Source: Heterohyrax brucei (Eukaryota > Chordata > Mammalia > Hyracoidea > Procaviidae). From it: a DNA stretch of 64,000 nucleotides. The stretch covers positions 17,144,001 through 17,208,000 of the forward strand of contig CM053154.1 of assembly GCA_028571685.1 (NCBI GenBank), read 5' to 3'. Below are positions 52,930-64,000 of the stretch, in pieces (the stretch's first letter is position 1; each line of letters begins with the position of its first letter). Position numbers and translations under genes: made by a program. The notes under the pieces are model-generated. The model saw only the letters and a list, made by a program, of their open reading frames with translations, ran no database searches and was not told the DNA's origin.

Positions 52930-53440
52930 TGGGCAGTGACTTTCATGCGACATTTGATGCTTTTCTGCCCTCACTTCAAAATGGAATTCTTTATTGTGCA
53001 TCACTGCACAAGTCTCTTAATGTATCTCAGCTTTGAAGTGTTTACCAAAACCGAGAGAACATTTTCCCGAAAGAAGCAAAGCATAAACACTGCCTTCTTT
53101 AAAGCTAAAAAATCCACAGTGAGGTGCTTACTATAAAAGTAATGTTATTTCAAGGATGTTTATAATGCACCAGCAATTGACACTCAGAGTTACTCTTCTG
53201 AATATGTACTGAACCAGGGCTGCAGCCGGAGGGACCCGGGGGAGAAGAAAGGCTGAAGGGGGAAAAAGGAGGGAGGGGAAATAAAATACACCAGAACTAT
53301 TGCAAAGGTTTCTGCCCTCCACTGTTCCTGACTGCTGGGTGCACATGCCACGTGACAGCTTACAGACAGACCTGGGTGCATTTGGCCGCTGCAGTCCTTG
53401 CTGAAATTTGAGAGATTTTATACAAGTAATGGGATTCCTG
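52930..53440. promoter_or_regulatory. Candidate conserved non-coding element
   Basis: 'tggaattctttattgtgc', 'gatgtttataatgcacc', 'gaaataaaatacaccag' and 'gaactattgcaaagg' in clean low-copy DNA. No exon evidence. Confidence 0.3.
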
Positions 53441-54039
53441 GCTTTTCTGGAGGAGTCTCCAGTGAGGTCACTCTGGGCCTCTGCCTTTCTGCAAGGGAAC
53501 AAAGTTGGGTGGAGGAGAGCAGTTGCTCCTTTAAGAGAGGTCTGCACTGTGCAGCTGGAAGCAAGCCCCCTACACACTTCACACAGCCCTCCACCACCAC
53601 AGGTATGTGCTATGCCCAGCCATACGACTTTTCAGTGTGTTGTCAACTGGGCTTCTGCTGGCATTCCAGTTTGTGATGTCTAGCCTAAAAGCCGCCTTGG
53701 AGTTTACCTAAACTTTGTAAAGATTCCAGAGCAGTGGTTTATAAGATACTGTGGAATCCCAGTGTCTTACTCTTCTCTGAGCCTCCACAGGCCTTATTCA
53801 GCATAGGTACTCAGTTAACCTCACCAAATTAGATGGATCAAACATCTGAGCAGACACTCTAGGGGACCTTATTGAGGCCTGGCACCCTCAGGACACTTGG
53901 AGATTTGATATCTGGGTGGCAGAGATATGCACGTGGTCCCTTCGAGCTAGATCCTGTAGGTTAACTTCACCCCTTTTATTGGGCCTATTTATTACTGGAT
54001 CAAGGTTTCAGTGCTGAATTTATAAAAAGCTGAGTGCTG

Positions 54040-54120
54040 ATTAGTTGCAAAACCCTGACTCAGACAGTTGACCACTCTAAGCCTCAGTTTGCTCATCAGA
54101 AAAGGAAAGGTTTCGTGGTA
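54040..54120 (+). mobile_element. Possible MIR core
   Basis: 'ccactctaagcctcagtttg', 'ctcatcagaaaaggaaagg' resembles the MIR 'cctcagtttcctcatctgtaaaat' segment. Confidence 0.45.
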
Positions 54121-55145
54121 AAGCAAGAGTGTTCTGAGTGATTCCATTCTGACTTTCTCTGCAAGAGGGACAGGCAAACTAGAGTAAATCACAGCACCTG
54201 CACAGCAAATATCTTTATAATTAAGCTTGTTTCTGATCCAACGATAATTGTTTATATTTCCAAATCCCAATGAAAATAATCAGTTTGGTATTCCTGATGT
54301 AGAAGTAAGTGGGAGATGGTGAGAATCCTGCATTTATGTCATCTTGTTCTGTCCTTTATAACACCTGGCCCAGGTTGGTTAGGACTTGGTGTGACTGCTC
54401 ATCTTCTAAGCTGTTTCCTCCTGCTTCGATGTCATAGATGTGTACACGCCCTGCTCAGAGAAGGTTAATAAAGACCTCTGCTACTCCGCCTTCGAAACAG
54501 CTGTCTGCTCACTAAGTCATGGACTAGCTCTCATACTAATTAGAGCAGAACAAAATGAGTGCCTTTCCTTTTTTTGTAGAAAACTAAAAACTAGGCAACT
54601 GTTTCTCCATTTTTTTGATAGAACTTGACACAGGCTGTGCTTGTGAAGTGCCTCCTATATTGAAGTGAAGGATAAAAGAAAACCAAGGTGCTAATTGAAC
54701 GCACGTCTCCTCCTCCCCTGGAGCCAAAAAACAAAACCAACAAAGCAGTTTCAGTTCTTACACTCTCAAAAAATCCAAACGGGTCCATTTTCAAATTAAA
54801 ATCTTTTTCAAACATCTGAAACTGTTGCCAGTCAGCGTTGATGCTTAATATCGCAGTGTACAAGCTGTTTCTATAGAGACAAGTCACCTCAAAAGAAGCA
54901 AGAATGTTATTTTAGCAAATAATTTGTTTAGCACATACCCAGTGATATTGAGAACTATCAGTGTTGATTAAAAGCTGCCAAGGCTTTCATATCAAGTTAG
55001 AAAGAAGAACATAGACGTGTTTCTTAGATGACAGGTAGGACACATTTAGCCCATTTCAAAGCTTTTGTATATTGAGTGCATTGTTTTTTAAAATTATTAT
55101 TAACTAGCTATAATACAGCACTGGAATTCTTTAAAAAACTCAATC

Positions 55146-55362
55146 TTCAATAACAGCTACTATTTTTTGAGTACCTATCCTATATCAGACCCTATTATAG
55201 GCACTTTTCATAAATTTATTTTTTACTGCAAGCCATCATTACTTCATCTTATACAGAAACTAAACTTCAGAAAGGCTAAGTCACTTAAGGTCCTTCAGTG
55301 ATTGATAGAGTTGGCATTTAAATCCAGCTCTGACTAATCCTAAAGCCCATTTTCTCTCTAAG
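55146..55362 (+). mobile_element. MIR element
   Basis: 'aacagctactattttttgag', 'ccctattataggcacttttc', 'ggctaagtcacttaaggtcc', 'tggcatttaaatccagctctg': the full MIR order. Confidence 0.85.
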
Positions 55363-55710
55363 TAATAAAAGCATTTAAGATTATGAATTTGACAATAAAT
55401 ATAGCTTTGACCACATCTCATACAATGAAAAATTCACTCTTCTCCTTATTTTCTAAATTGTATATTACATTTTTCATTTCTCCCTTTTCAGACATATTTC
55501 CTGAGGTATTAAATATTTTTAATGTATATCTGGAAGCTTTTATAGTGTAAAGTTGCTAAAATTCTTTGTTTATTGTTTATTGACCCCACGATCTCCTTTC
55601 ACTTCCAAATATTGGCTGTATAGATATTTCTTCTCTCTACTTAAGCATTCTATCATCTTTGTTTCATTCTGGATGGAAAACTAACGAGTAGTAGAGGTCC
55701 CCATCCCCAC
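55363..55710. other. Unique AT-rich sequence
   Basis: About 350 bases without recognised features. Confidence 0.4.
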
Positions 55711-57710
55711 TTATCTGTCAGTTTGTCATACTGTGGTGGTTTACATGTTGCAGTGATGCTAGAAGCTATGTCACTGGTATTAAAATACCAGCAGGGTCAC
55801 ACATGGCAGACAGTTTTCAGCTGAGCTTCCAAACTGTGACGGATTTGGAAGAAGGACCCAACAGACTACCTCCAAAAACAATTAGCCAGTGAACAATGTT
55901 ATGAATAGCAGCAGAACATTGCCAGATGCCATAGAAGAAAATGAGCCCCTCAAGTTGAAAGACTACTAGGAAAGAGCTGCATCCTCAAAGTAGGGTCAAC
56001 CTGAATGACGTGGATAGAGTAAAGCATTTAGTACCTGCATTTGCTGCTGTGGCAGCAACTGCTGCAAACATCTATTAATAATCAGAACATGGAATGTACA
56101 AACTATGAATCTAGGAAAATTGGAAATCTTCAAAAATGAAGTGCAATGCATAAACATCAATATCCTAGGCATTAGTGAGTTGAAATGGACCAGAACTGGC
56201 CATTCTGAATCAGACAAACGTCTGGTATACTATGCTGGGATTGAAAACTTAAAGAGAAATGATTGCGTCGAACATTAAAAAGAACATTTCAAGATCTGTC
56301 ATTAAGTACAGTGCTGTCAGTGATGGGGGAATATCCATACACGCACAAGGAAGGCTAGTTAAAAGGACTATTATTCAAATGTATGCACCTATGACTAAGG
56401 CCAAAGATGAAGAACTTGAAGACTTTCAAAAGCTTCTGCAGTCTGAAATGGATCTAATGTGCAATCAGGATGCATTGATAATTACTGGTGACTGGAATGC
56501 AAAAGCTGGAAACAAAGAAGGACCAGTAGTTGGAAAATACAGCCTTGGTAACAGATATGATGCCAAAGATAACGTGACAGAATTTTGTAAGACCAATAAC
56601 CTCTTCATTGCAAATACCTTTCTTATTCAACCTAAGAGTAAGTGGCGACTGTACACATGGACCTCACCAGATGGGATACACAGGAATCAAATCGACTACA
56701 TCTGTGGAAAGAGAGGATGGAAAAACTCTTTATCAGCAATCAGAGCAAGGCCACGTTCCGATTGTGGCACAGACCACCAGCTGCTCACAGGCAAGGCCAA
56801 ATTTAAACTGAAGAAAATCAGAACAAGCCCCCAAGAGCCAAAGTACAACTTTCTGAGTTTAGAGACCATCTCAAGAACAGATTTGATGCACTGAACAATG
56901 ATGACCAAAAGACCAGATGAGTTGTGGAATGACATCAAAGAAATCATCCATGAAGAAAGAAGGAGGTCTTTAAAAAGACAGGAAAGAAAGAAAAGACCAA
57001 ATTGGATGTCAGAAGAGACTCTGAAACTTGCTCTTGAACATCAAGTAGCTAAAGCAAAAGGAAAGAAGTGAGCAGAAGATTTCAAAGGGTGGCTCAAGAG
57101 GACAAAGTAACGTATTATAACAACATATACAGAGAGCTGTAGATAGAAAACCAAAAGGGAAGAACACGCTCTGCATTTCTCAAGCTGAAAAAACTGAACA
57201 AAAAATTTAAGCCTCGAGTTGCAGCAGTGAATGGCTTAACAGGGAAAATATTAAATGACTCAGGAAAGAGCAAAAGAAGGTGGAAGGGATACACAGAGTA
57301 ATTATAGTGGAAAAAACTGGTCACTGTTCAGCCGCTTGAAGAGGTAGTGTACGTCACAAACCGATGATACTCACAGGGAAGTCTAAAGTGCACTGAAGGC
57401 ACTGGTGAAAAACAAGGCTCCAGAAATTGATGGAATATCAATTAAGATGTTTCAACAAATAGATGCAGATCTGGAAGAGCTCACTTGTGTGTGTCAAGGA
57501 ATTTGGAGGAGAGCTACTTGACCAATTGACTGGAAGGTATTCATGTTTATGCCTAGCCTCAAGAACAGTAACCAACTGAACATGGAAGTTACTGAAAAAT
57601 ATTAATACTACACACAAGTAATACTTTGCTCAAGATCATACAAAAGTGACTACAGCAGTATATTCACAGGAAACTTCAAGAAATTCAAGCCTGGATCAGA
57701 AGAGGACATG
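55711..57710 (+). mobile_element. RTE LINE, 5' part (5'UTR and endonuclease)
   Basis: Starts 'ttatctgtcagtttgtcat', the 5' end shared with the non-autonomous elements at 28354 and 46875. After a ~540-base leader, the ORF region carries an APE-type endonuclease. Its second part continues at 58722 after an antisense RTE insertion. Total without the insertion is about 3.2 kb, near the usual length of RTE/BovB LINEs. Several frame breaks. Confidence 0.92.
56259..56894 (+). pseudogene. RTE ORF, endonuclease region
   Basis: A 211-codon open frame. Endonuclease motifs seen: 'IITGDWNAKAG' (near residue 74), 'YTWTSPDGIHRNQIDYI' (near 132) and 'GTDHQLL' (near 170; family form is SDHQLL, so Ser is replaced by Thr). 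The upstream catalytic 'ETKW'-like part lies before this frame at about 56160-56200 ('LGISELKWTRTG' in another frame). Such an enzyme nicks target DNA to start reverse transcription. Confidence 0.9.
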
Positions 57711-58721
57711 TTGTTAGGTGCTGTCAAGTCAGTTCCATCTCATAGCGACCTTATATACAACAGAATGAAACACTGACCAGTCTTGTGCCGTGTCCACAAT
57801 CATTTTTATGTTTAAGCCCATTGTTGCAGCCACTATGTCAATCCATCTCATCAAGGGTCTTCTTCTTTATCGCCAACCTTCTTCTCTACCAGGCATGATG
57901 TCCTTCTCCAGGGACTGATCCTCCCTGACAACATGGCCAAAGTATGTAAGCTGCAGTCTTGCCATCTTTGCTTCCAAGGAGCACTCTGATTGTACCTCTT
58001 CCAGAACAGATTTGTTTGTTCTTTTGGCAGTCAGTGCTACATTCAGCATTCTTCTCCAAAACCACAATTTGAAGGCATCAATTATTTTTCTGTCTTCTTT
58101 GTTCAAGTGTCCAACTTTGACATTCATGTGATATGACTGAAAATACCATGGCTTGGGTCAGGTGTGCTTTAGTGTTCAAGATGACATCTTTATCCTTCAA
58201 TACTTTAAAGAGATCATTCACAGCAGATTTTCCCAATGCTATGTGTCTTTTGATTTCTTGACTCCTCTATGGGTGTTGATTGTGGACCCAAGTAAAATGA
58301 GATCCTTGACAACCTCAATCATTTCTCCATTTATGACAATGTTGCTTACTGGTCCAGTGGTGAGGATTCTTGTTTTCTTGATGTCGAGATGCAATCCATG
58401 CTGAATGCTGTGGTCCCTGAACTTCATCAGGAAGTATTTGAAATCTTCACTTTCAGCAAGTAAGGCGGTGTTGTCTGCAGAACACAGGTTGTTAATGAGT
58501 GATCCTCCAGTCCCGATGCCTCATTCTTCTTCACATAATCCGGCTTCTCAGATTATTTACTTGGCATACAGACTGAAAAGTTATGGTGAAAGGATACAAC
58601 TGTGACACATACCTGTTCTGACTTTAAACCATGCAGCGTCCCCTTGTTCTGCTTGCACGAATGCCTCTTGATCTATACACAGACTCCTTAAGAGCATAAT
58701 TTAATGTTCTGGAATTCCCAT
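57711..58721 (-). mobile_element. Antisense RTE copy nested inside an RTE
   Basis: About 1.0 kb in reverse: starts with the complemented RTE 3' end 'ttgttaggtgctgtcaagtc', passes 'gcatgatgtccttctccagg' and reaches into the RT region by 'cagactccttaagagcat'. Flanks 'gaagaggacatg' (57699-57710) and 'gaagcaggacacg' (58723-58735) are a near-identical target-site duplication. 5' truncated. Confidence 0.92.
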
Positions 58722-59892
58722 GGAAGCAGGACACGGAACCAGATATCGTTGCTGATGCCAGGTGGATCTTGGCTGAAAGCAGAGAATACCAGAAAGATGT
58801 TTACCTGTCTTTCATTGACTATGCAAAGGCATTCGACTGTGTCGATCATAATAAATTATGGATGATATTGAGGATAATGGGAATACAATAACACTTGATT
58901 ATGCTCATGAGGAATCTGTATATGGACCAAGAGGCAGTTGAGTGAACAGACCAAGGGGATACTACATGGCTTAAAGTCAGGAAGAGTGTAAATCAGGGTT
59001 GTATCCTTTCACCATACCTTTTCAATCTATATGCCAAGCAAATAATACAAGAAGTTGAACTATGTGAAAAAAAAATGAGGCATCAGGATTGAGAAGTTCT
59101 CATTGACAGCCCATGTTATGCAGATGACACAACCTTGCTTTCTGGAAGTGGAGAGGATTTGAAACCCTTACTGATGAAGAATAAAGAACACAGCCTTCAG
59201 TATTGACTGCACCTCAACATCAAGAAAATAAAAATCCTCATAACTGAACCAGTAAGCCCCACTTTTGTAAATGGAGAAAGGATTGAGGTTGTCAGGGATT
59301 TCATAATACTGGGTCCACAATCAATGCCCATGGAAGCAGCAGTTAAGAAATCAAAAGAGGCATTGCATTGGGAAAATCTGCTGCAAGGACCTCTTTAAAG
59401 TGTTGAGAAATAAAGATGTTACCTTGAAGACTAAGGTACGCCTGGCCTAAGTCGTGGTCTTTTCAATCACATCATATGCATGCAAAAACTGGACAATGAA
59501 TAAGGAAGATAAGAGAATTGATGCCTTTCAATTGTGGTGTTGGAGAAGAACATTGAATGTAACATGGACTGCCAAAAGATCAAATAGATCTGTTCTGGAA
59601 GAAGTATAATCAGAGTGCTCCTTGGAAGCTAAGATGGTGAGACTATCTCACATGTTTTGAGTATGTTGTCAGGAGGGATCAGTCCCTGGAGAAGGGCATC
59701 ATGTTTGGTAAAGTGGAAGGGCAGAGAAAAAAGGAAACTCTCAAGGAGATGGATTGGCACAGTGGCTGCAACAATGGGCTTAAGCATAAAAAGGATTGTG
59801 GACACGGCTCAGGACCAGGCAGTGTTTCGTTCTGTCATGTACAGCGTCACTGTGAGTAGGTAGTGACTCAGTGGCACCTAATAACAACAACA
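58722..59892 (+). mobile_element. RTE LINE, 3' part (reverse transcriptase and 3'UTR)
   Basis: Continues the copy that starts at 55711. RT motifs: 'FIDYAKAFDCVDHNKLW' around 58810-58860 and YADD at 59117-59128. After the ORF end it has a short 3'UTR ending 'gcacctaataacaacaac', the tail shared with the SINEs. Confidence 0.92.
59117..59128 (+). other. RTE reverse transcriptase YADD box
   Basis: 'tatgcagatgac' encodes Tyr-Ala-Asp-Asp, both catalytic aspartates kept, followed by 'TTLLSG'. Confidence 0.88.
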
Positions 59893-60097
59893 GAGATCCA
59901 TGGGTGGCACAAATAGTTTGCAATTGTCTACTAACCTAAAGGTTGGCTGTTCTAACTCACTCAGATGGACTGCAGAAAAGTCTGGTAATCAGCTTACATA
60001 AAGGTTACAGCTCAGAAAACTCAGTCCATTGGTTCTACTATGTAACACATGAGCTTGCCATGAGCAGAATCAAATTGACAACAACAAATTTAGTTTG
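59893..60097 (+). mobile_element. SINE, long form
   Basis: 'gatccatgggtggcacaaatag', 'aaggttggctgttctaac', 'gccatgagcagaatcaaattg'. Directly after the RTE end. Confidence 0.87.
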
Positions 60098-60577
60098 GTT
60101 TCTTACTAAATAATTAAGACATAATGGAAGGATGTGAAATTCAAACAGTGTAAGAAGTGAAGATAACAGTGTTATTTGTGTGGGTAAGGAAAACATGCAG
60201 AATGCAATAACAAGTTTCAGAGGAAGTAGTCTGGCAAGATTTTAACAAATTCCCAGGTTTCCTAGTAGTTCTTAACAGCTACTTATAAAATTATGTGTTT
60301 TATTTATTTATGCATATGTTTAATGATCAACAACAATAAATAGCAAGCTTCTCAAAAACTAATAAGCCCCATATTAAACCCCTGAAAGAACAAGTGACTA
60401 AACAAAACTAACAAATGATATTCATCTCCATGGCCATTGGTATGAACTCTGTTTATAAACTGTACACTTCTCTATTGTTTTCACACATCTTTTCACTTCT
60501 CTATTTATCCAGTTAGCTACTTAAGGAGAGCTTGTCCTGTAGCTTGCATAATGCATGATACACAGTTCAAAAAGAAA
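60098..60577. other. Unique AT-rich sequence
   Basis: About 480 bases, nothing recognised. Confidence 0.4.
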
Positions 60578-60757
60578 AAAATTAGCTTAGGGTCAATTCT
60601 GACTCATGTCAATCTGTATGTCAGAGGAGAACTGTGCTCTGCAGGACATTCAGTAGCTGATTTTTCAGAAGTAGCTCACCAGGTCATTCTTCCAAAGCCC
60701 TTCTGGGTTGATGCTAACCTAACTTGTCAGTTATCAGCTGAGCCTGCTGACTATCTT
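60578..60757 (-). mobile_element. SINE, long form with 'agtagctgat' centre
   Basis: A-run, 'gcttagggtcaattctgac', 'attcagtagctgatttttc', 'cagctgagcctgctgac'. Same layout as 42792 with a more eroded head. Confidence 0.78.
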
Positions 60758-61244
60758 GCCTTGCTGATGGACCCCTGACACATGGACTTGGTAACTTCTC
60801 ATTCACTGGATGTAGCCATTGCTGTTGGACCCCACGTGGAATAGTAGTACATTGGTTCAGGTCCAGCACGAGTTTTCCAAACCCTTCTGGACACCAGAGC
60901 TCTCCCTGCACACACGAGTCCTCTAGTCCAGGAGATCTTTAGCTTTGGCTTGAACTACTTCCATCTCTCTCCTCTTTCCCATCAATGTGTACTACTGAAG
61001 TCCTAGAAAGCCTTGTACACATGCATGAGTTCTGCTCCCAACTGTCCAGCTACTCTGAGAATGTCTTAGGTGACAGGCTGCTCACACAGTTAGAGCAAAA
61101 AAGGGGAAGTTGGTGAGTCAAGACCAAGAGGGTAGGACAGGGAAATCCCCTCAGCAAAGGACTCAAAAAATGCCCTTAGATCTGTTCATTTGGTTGAAGG
61201 TCACAGTTAATTTTTGCTGTATAATTTTTGGCGATTACCCGGAA
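60758..61244. other. Unique sequence
   Basis: About 490 bases, nothing recognised. Confidence 0.4.
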
Positions 61245-62630
61245 ACCTTGCCAAGAAATTTAGAGGACAGCTACCTGGCCAACTGACTGGAAGAGATCCA
61301 TATTTATGCCCATTCCAAAGAAAGGTAATCCAATAAAATGTGGAGATCACTGAACAATATTGTTGTTATCACATGCAAGTAAACTTTTGCTCAAGATCAT
61401 TCAAAAGTGACTATAATAGTATATTGACAAGGAACTACCAGAAATTCAATCTGGATTCAGAAGAGGACATGGAACCATGCATATCATCATTGATGTCAGA
61501 TGGATCTTGGCTACAATCAAAGAATACCAGAAGAATGGTTACTTGTGTTTCATTGACTGTGCAAAAGCATTTGACTGTGTGGATCACGCTAAATTATAGC
61601 TAACGTTACAGAGGATGGGAATTCCAGAACACCTAATTGTGCTCTTAAGGAATCTATATATGGATCAAGAGGCAGTTGTACAAACAGAACAAGAGGTCAC
61701 TGCGTGGTTTAAAGTCAGGAAAGATGTGCCTCAAGGTTGTAGCCTTTCACCATACTTTTTTAATCTGTATGTCAAGCAAATAATCTGAGAAGCTGGACTA
61801 TATGAAGAAGAATGAGGCATCAGGATTGGAGGATGACTCATTAACAACCTGTGTTATGCAGACAATACCACCTTACTTGCTGGAAATGAAGAACATTTGA
61901 GGCACTTACAGATGAAGAGTGACGACCACAGTCTTCAGTATGGATTGCACCTCAACATTAGGAAAACAAAAATCCTCACAACTGGATCAGGAAGCAACAT
62001 TGTCATAAATGGAGAAAAGATTGAGGTTGTCAAGGATTTCATTTTACTTGGGTTCACAGTCAACCCCCATGGAATCAGCAGTCAAGAAATCAAAGGACAC
62101 ATAGCATTGGGAAAATCTGCTGCAAAGGACCTCTTCAAAGTATTCAGAAGTAACGATGTCACCTTGAAGACTAAAATGCACCTGATCCAAGCCATGTATT
62201 TTCAATTGCATCGTACGCACGCGAAAGCTGGACCATGAACAAAGAAGACAGAAGAATTGATGCCTTTAAATTGTGATGTTGGACAAGAATGTTGAATGTA
62301 CCGTAGACCGACAAAAGAACCAAGAGATCTACTCTGGAAGAAGTCAAACCAGAGTGCTCCTTGGAAGCAAAGATGGCAAGACTGTATCTTACATACTTTG
62401 GACACGTGGTCAGGAAAGATCAGTCCCTGGAAAAGGACATCATGCATGGTAGAGTGGAGGGTCAGTGAAAAAGAGGACGACCCTAAACAAGATGGATTGA
62501 CGCAGTGGCTACAACAGTGGCCTAGCGTAAAACGATTGTGGACAAGGTACAAGACTGGTCAGTGTTTCGTTCTGTTGTTGATAGGGTCACTATGAGTTGG
62601 AACCAATTCAACAGCACGTAACAACAACAA
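61245..62630 (+). mobile_element. RTE LINE 3' part, 5' truncated (second copy)
   Basis: About 1.4 kb starting near 'gccaagaaatttagaggac'. Contains 'FIDCAKAFDCVDH' (about 61548-61590), a changed catalytic box at 61855-61866, a 113-codon frame at 61897-62238, and ends 'gcacgtaacaacaacaac'. Frame broken several times; similar age to the copy at 55711. Confidence 0.92.
61855..61866 (+). other. RTE catalytic box changed to YADN
   Basis: 'tatgcagacaat' encodes Tyr-Ala-Asp-Asn: the second catalytic Asp is replaced by Asn, so this copy could not encode an active enzyme even apart from its breaks. Confidence 0.85.
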
Positions 62631-62631
62631 C

Positions 62632-62791
62632 AACCCAGAAACCCAGTGCCACTGAATAAATCCCAACTCATAGTGACCCTATGGGATGGAACAGAACCCC
62701 CCACAGTTTCCAAGGAGCATCTGGACCATTCAAACTACCAATCTTTTGGTTAGCAGACATAGCACACAAGCACTATGACACCAGGGTTTCA
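62632..62791 (-). mobile_element. SINE, short form
   Basis: 'cccagtgccactgaataaatc' to 'ctatgacaccagggtttc'. Placed directly at the RTE tail. Confidence 0.92.
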
Positions 62792-63899
62792 CTTTTGATG
62801 ATTAGGAGATGAGAAAATGGAGAGAGAGATGAGTAAGATAACAGTTAAAGCCATTGGTATATTACTGTGTATATTCTCACCAACATCAAAAATAAAATAA
62901 TTTTTTTGAATAAAAGAAAGCCCTTTGGTGACAAGCAAAAAAAAAAAAAAAAAATAGCACGCCAACTAGTGGAGAAAGAAAAGTTAAGGAAGCTAAGTTT
63001 GGTTTGGGCCTTTGTTTTGAATGCCTGGTTGTGATGCAGTAGACGAAGTCTGAACTGAAGGGAAGACAGAGAGAGCCTTAACCCTCGGAACTCACACTGA
63101 AAGTGGCCATAGTAATTGGAAATGTGATTTGAAGCCAGCTGTGACAGAAACCTCAGAGATCACCAGGGAGCAGGAGAAGCAAAGGCCTTAGTGAATGTCA
63201 CTCCACAACTCAATGCCACTTTGACAGCTTTTCTCTAGGAGGCATACATCTAAGATCGAGTCATCATCTTATCTAGGAATAATTCACTTTAATTATACAA
63301 ATATTGAAGATTTTTCAAGATAAAAATGGTGACCAATTTGCTTTGAAGTCCTTAGCCTTCAAATGCTGTGATGTGCAATCTTCTTTGGAGGGATGGGGAG
63401 AAACATGGACATCAGTGTCATCCGGCCTCCTCAATGACAGGGAGACCCAGAATGTTAACACTGCCGTTTTCTCTGCAGACCTTTTCAAGGACCAGCAGAA
63501 AGGTTTTATCATTCCAAATATCACTGATGTGAGAGCTTCTTAAGGGAAATTGTGATAAATATTGGTAAAGTGCTTCTAAAGACAGCAAGACAAAAATAAG
63601 CCAAAACTTTGAATCAGACATTCAGAAAGCTGCCTAACCTTTCCTTTAATTGCCTTTTGCAGCAAACTAGAAAAGTGTGATGGTCACCCCTTGAAAACAT
63701 GCTTGGAAATATCTGCTATAAAGGGATTTAAAGTGCAATTGCTTTGCTCTCAGCTTGAGTGCAACCAACTGGGGGAAAATTGAATTTGTGTCTGCTACTG
63801 GATTGTGGCAGCGTGTGCCTGTTCAGGGCCGGGGGCAGAGGGCTGGAGCGGAGCCCACAGGGGTGAGTCTGGGGTGAGCAGCCTCCAGTTGTGACAAGA
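62792..63899. other. Unique block (about 1.1 kb)
   Basis: A poly(A) run at 62938-62954. 63230-63390 is AT-rich and low-copy ('gaataattcactttaatt'), possibly conserved. No exon seen. Confidence 0.45.
62938..62954. repeat. Poly(A) run
   Basis: A-run after 'gacaagc'; upstream DNA is not a recognisable retroposon. Confidence 0.85.
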
Positions 63900-64000
63900 G
63901 CAAGACAAGCATTTAAATCGTGGCTTTTCCATTTTTTAGTTGAGTGGCCCTGCACAAGTTCCTAAACCTCCCTGAACCTCATATTCCCCATCTGTAAAGG
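63900..64000 (+). mobile_element. MIR fragment, cut by the window edge
   Basis: 'gttgagtggccctgcacaag', 'cctccctgaacctcatattc', 'catctgtaaagg' follow the MIR order. It runs beyond the end of the window. Confidence 0.75.

Larger units (their letters stand above)
52779..55145. other. SINE-free unique block (about 2.4 kb)
   Basis: Longest lineage-SINE-free stretch outside the L1 and RTE. Contains a candidate conserved part (52930-53440) and a weak MIR core at 54040-54120. Frames of up to 148 codons (53577-53131, minus) lack domains. Confidence 0.5.

Noticed and set aside
53131-53577. 148-codon minus-strand frame
   Set aside because: Overlaps three other frames of similar length; peptide has no recognisable feature. 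Better read as non-coding.

Overview
This window reads as nuclear genomic DNA of a placental mammal, almost certainly an afrotherian and most likely an elephant or another paenungulate. The evidence is its repeat content. Dozens of copies of one tRNA-derived SINE share a 3' tail with an RTE-type LINE, alongside AfroSINE-like copies with a tRNA-Gly-like head, a young-looking L1, and older mammal-wide MIR repeats. I find no host protein-coding exon, no convincing host gene and no functional RNA gene. Nearly all open reading frames are chance frames or remnants of transposons. The window is best read as intergenic or intronic DNA. The species call is inference from repeat families recalled from memory, not from a database search.

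Layout: 1-6.3 kb holds a partial LTR, SINEs, L1 3' fragments and a solo LTR lodged inside a SINE. 6.3-16.3 kb alternates SINEs, a MIR split by a SINE, an RTE fragment and unique sequence. 16.34-23.37 kb is one near full-length L1 on the minus strand, with 5'UTR and YY1-like site, ORF1, ORF2 and a long 3'UTR. 23.4-28 kb is mostly unique, with a 1.3-kb SINE-free block at 26.1-27.5 kb. 28.35-29.29 kb is an RTE-derived element split by a mariner. 30-40 kb is SINE-dense, including a same-orientation run at 35.7-36.6 kb and a second mariner at 39.7-40.3 kb. 41-42.8 kb is SINE-free. 42.8-48.5 kb is SINE-dense with nested insertions. 48.5-49.8 kb is unique and holds the best regulatory candidate, a block crowded with TAATTA-type motifs. 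50-52.6 kb is SINEs plus an RTE end. 52.6-55.7 kb is unique apart from MIRs. 55.7-62.6 kb is dominated by two RTE copies, one carrying an antisense RTE inside it. 62.8-64 kb is mostly unique.

How the parts fit together: the RTE LINE encodes an APE-type endonuclease and reverse transcriptase. The SINEs end in the same sequence as the RTE, so by the usual model they were copied in trans by RTE proteins. The L1 family is separate and ends in poly(A). The two mariners are non-autonomous. Each carries only the end of the transposase, and their two halves are long inverted copies of each other, so both look like members of one snap-back family. This is the most unusual structural observation in the window.
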